Source: Pseudarthrobacter equi
GTDB lineage: Bacteria > Actinomycetota > Actinomycetes > Actinomycetales > Micrococcaceae
Length of the DNA: 64,000 nt
Direction: 5' to 3'
Assembly: GCF_900105535.1 (NCBI RefSeq)
Contig: NZ_LT629779.1
Coordinates: forward strand, 2,108,001 to 2,172,000
Part shown: positions 62,820-64,000 of the stretch, in pieces
Position numbering within the stretch: the first letter of the stretch is position 1
Layout: every line of letters starts with the position of its first letter
The notes under the pieces: generated by a model
The model's input: only the letters and a program-made list of their open reading frames with translations
Databases searched by the model: none
Told to the model about the DNA's origin: nothing
Position numbers and translations under genes: made by a program

Positions 62820-64000
62820 CCGGCGGCCGGACCCGCGGCCGGACCCGAGGCCACGCCGGACGCCACGCCCGGTGGGAGGAACCGCTTGCCGTTGACCCTT
62901 TCGGAGGCACCCACCCGGTCGAGGTACGGCGTGATGCCGCCCAGGAACATGGGCCACCCGGCGCCCAGGATCATGCAGAGGTCGATGTCCTCCGGCCCTG
63001 CCACCACTCCTTCGTCCAGCATGAGGCCGATTTCTTCGGCCAGGGCGTCCTGCGTGCGCCGCAGCACCTGGCCGGCAGTGGAGGGGCTGGTACCGAAAGA
63101 CATCAGCGACAGGGTGGAGTCCGGGATGGCAACGGAACCGTCCGGCGCGGTTTCCCAGAGGCCCTTCACACCGTTGTCAATCAGCTTGTGCAGGTTGGCG
63201 GAGACCGGGAACCGGTCGCCGAAGGCACTGTTCAGCGACTCCTGGACGTGCTGGGCCACCGGCAGGCCCACCATGGCCAGCAGCGTGAAGGGGGACATCG
63301 GCAGCCCCATGGGTTTCAGGGCACTGTCCGCCACGTCGGCCGGTGTCCCTTCATCGAAGGCGGCCGTCACCTCGCCCATCAGGCGCAGCAGGATCCGGTT
63401 GACCACGAAGGCGGCGGCGTCCTTGACCAGCACGCCGGTCTTCTTCAACGTCTTTGCGAGTTCGAAGGCGGTGGCCAGGACGGCGTCATCGGTCCGCGGG
63501 GCGCGGACGATCTCCAGGAGCGGCATCACGGCAACCGGGTTGAAGAAGTGGAACCCTACCAGCCGTTCCGGGTGCTGCAGGTCCTCGGCCATGGCCGTCA
63601 CCGAGAGCGACGACGTGTTGGTGGCCAGGATGCAGTCTTCCGAAACGACGGCCTCCAACTCCGCGAACACCTGCTTCTTGACGCCGAGTTCCTCAAAGAC
63701 CGCTTCGATCACGAAATCAGCATCCGCAAAGGCTTCCTTGGACACTGAACCGGACACCAGCGCCTTGGTGCGGTTGGCGGCGTCCGCGCTGATCCGCTTC
63801 TTCGCCAGCAGTTTGTCCACCTCGCCGTGGACGTAGCCGACGCCCTTGTCCACCCGGGCCTGGTCAATGTCGGTCAGTACCACCGGCACCTTCAGCTGGC
63901 GGGCAAACAGCAGCGCCAGCTGGCCGGCCATCAGGCCGGCTCCCACCACACCGACTTTGGTGACAGGGCGGGCGAGTTTGCGGTCAGGGGCACCGGCGGG
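62816..64000 (-). CDS. 3-hydroxyacyl-CoA dehydrogenase (FadB-like), C-terminal part, cut by window edge
   Basis: The frame remains open to base 64000, giving 394 residues with no start inside; a GTG at 63949 lies inside the conserved region and is not the real start. The part present contains the NAD-binding domain (GVVGAGLMAGQLAL near the edge), the catalytic His in LVGFHFFNP and NRILLRLMGEV. A second 3HCDH domain follows (about 230-375). It acts in fatty-acid beta-oxidation, and the missing upstream part is likely an enoyl-CoA hydratase domain as in FadB/FadJ. The tail ends with an Ala/Gly/Pro/Ser/Val repeat of about 15 residues, unusual for the family. The stop overlaps the ECF ATPase stop tail-to-tail. 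Confidence 0.9.
   Translation of the reverse strand, partial: PAGAPDRKLARPVTKVGVVGAGLMAGQLALLFARQLKVPVVLTDIDQARVDKGVGYVHGEVDKLLAKKRISADAANRTKALVSGSVSKEAFADADFVIEAVFEELGVKKQVFAELEAVVSEDCILATNTSSLSVTAMAEDLQHPERLVGFHFFNPVAVMPLLEIVRAPRTDDAVLATAFELAKTLKKTGVLVKDAAAFVVNRILLRLMGEVTAAFDEGTPADVADSALKPMGLPMSPFTLLAMVGLPVAQHVQESLNSAFGDRFPVSANLHKLIDNGVKGLWETAPDGSVAIPDSTLSLMSFGTSPSTAGQVLRRTQDALAEEIGLMLDEGVVAGPEDIDLCMILGAGWPMFLGGITPYLDRVGASERVNGKRFLPPGVASGVASGPAAGPAAG

Noticed and set aside
63947..63949. GTG at 63949 as the start of the 3-hydroxyacyl-CoA dehydrogenase
   Set aside because: It lies inside the NAD-binding motif (GVVGAG) and the frame is open to the window edge, so the gene extends upstream.

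Overview
The window is GC-rich chromosomal DNA from an actinobacterium, most likely a Micrococcaceae member close to Arthrobacter or Pseudarthrobacter. The evidence is mycothione reductase, the septation protein SepH, a DUF7455 zinc-binding protein next to the primary sigma factor, DUF5998, DUF4192, a proteasome-chaperone-like PAC2 protein, and a dut-DUF3710-OB-DUF3159-ceoBC-permease-RNA methyltransferase-dxs order that I recall from Mycobacterium tuberculosis. Coding density is high, no intergenic stretch exceeds 300 bases, and I see no rRNA, tRNA, CRISPR array, insertion sequence or prophage.

Layout. 1-5.9 kb: the 3' end of an unrecognised gene, an epimerase-like oxidoreductase, a tricorn-type protease, an OsmC peroxidase and a four-helix membrane protein. 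6.1-11.1 kb (minus strand): the E2 and E3 subunits of 2-oxoacid dehydrogenase complexes (sucB, lpdA) and leucyl aminopeptidase (pepA). 11.4-19.6 kb: PAC2 protein, MFS transporter, DUF4192 protein, primary sigma factor, DUF7455 protein and topoisomerase IV subunit B. 19.7-27.5 kb: a BlaI-type repressor and an M56 membrane protease, divergent from cydA-cydB-cydDC (cytochrome bd oxidase and its assembly exporter). 27.6-34.3 kb: DinB-like protein, a frameshifted acetyltransferase, topoisomerase IV subunit A and a Pat-like protein acetyltransferase. 34.4-41.6 kb: DUF5998, phosphodiesterase, thymidine kinase, a DUF222/HNH nuclease, SepH and DUF3093. 41.7-49.4 kb: dUTPase cluster, two TrkA-type regulators and a KimA-like potassium permease with an RNA methyltransferase. 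49.6-57.8 kb: aconitase (frameshifted), dxs, DUF402, a WGR-like protein, aldo/keto reductase and nucleoside hydrolase. 57.9-64 kb: mycothione reductase, an ECF vitamin-type transporter and the 3' part of a fatty-acid beta-oxidation dehydrogenase.

How the parts connect. The most striking signal is regulatory. Three copies of the 17-bp inverted repeat TTCTAC-N5-GTAGAA lie between blaI and cydA, and a near-identical fourth copy overlaps the promoter of the membrane protein at 5587-5937. Together they suggest that the BlaI/M56 pair, usually associated with beta-lactam sensing, controls cytochrome bd respiration and a small membrane protein here. A second theme is the number of genes with a -10 hexamer about 6 nt before the start codon (leaderless transcription). 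This includes a 23-bp divergent promoter whose two -10 elements overlap. Two genes are broken: acnA by a one-base deletion in a C run, and a GNAT gene by a 5-bp tandem duplication.
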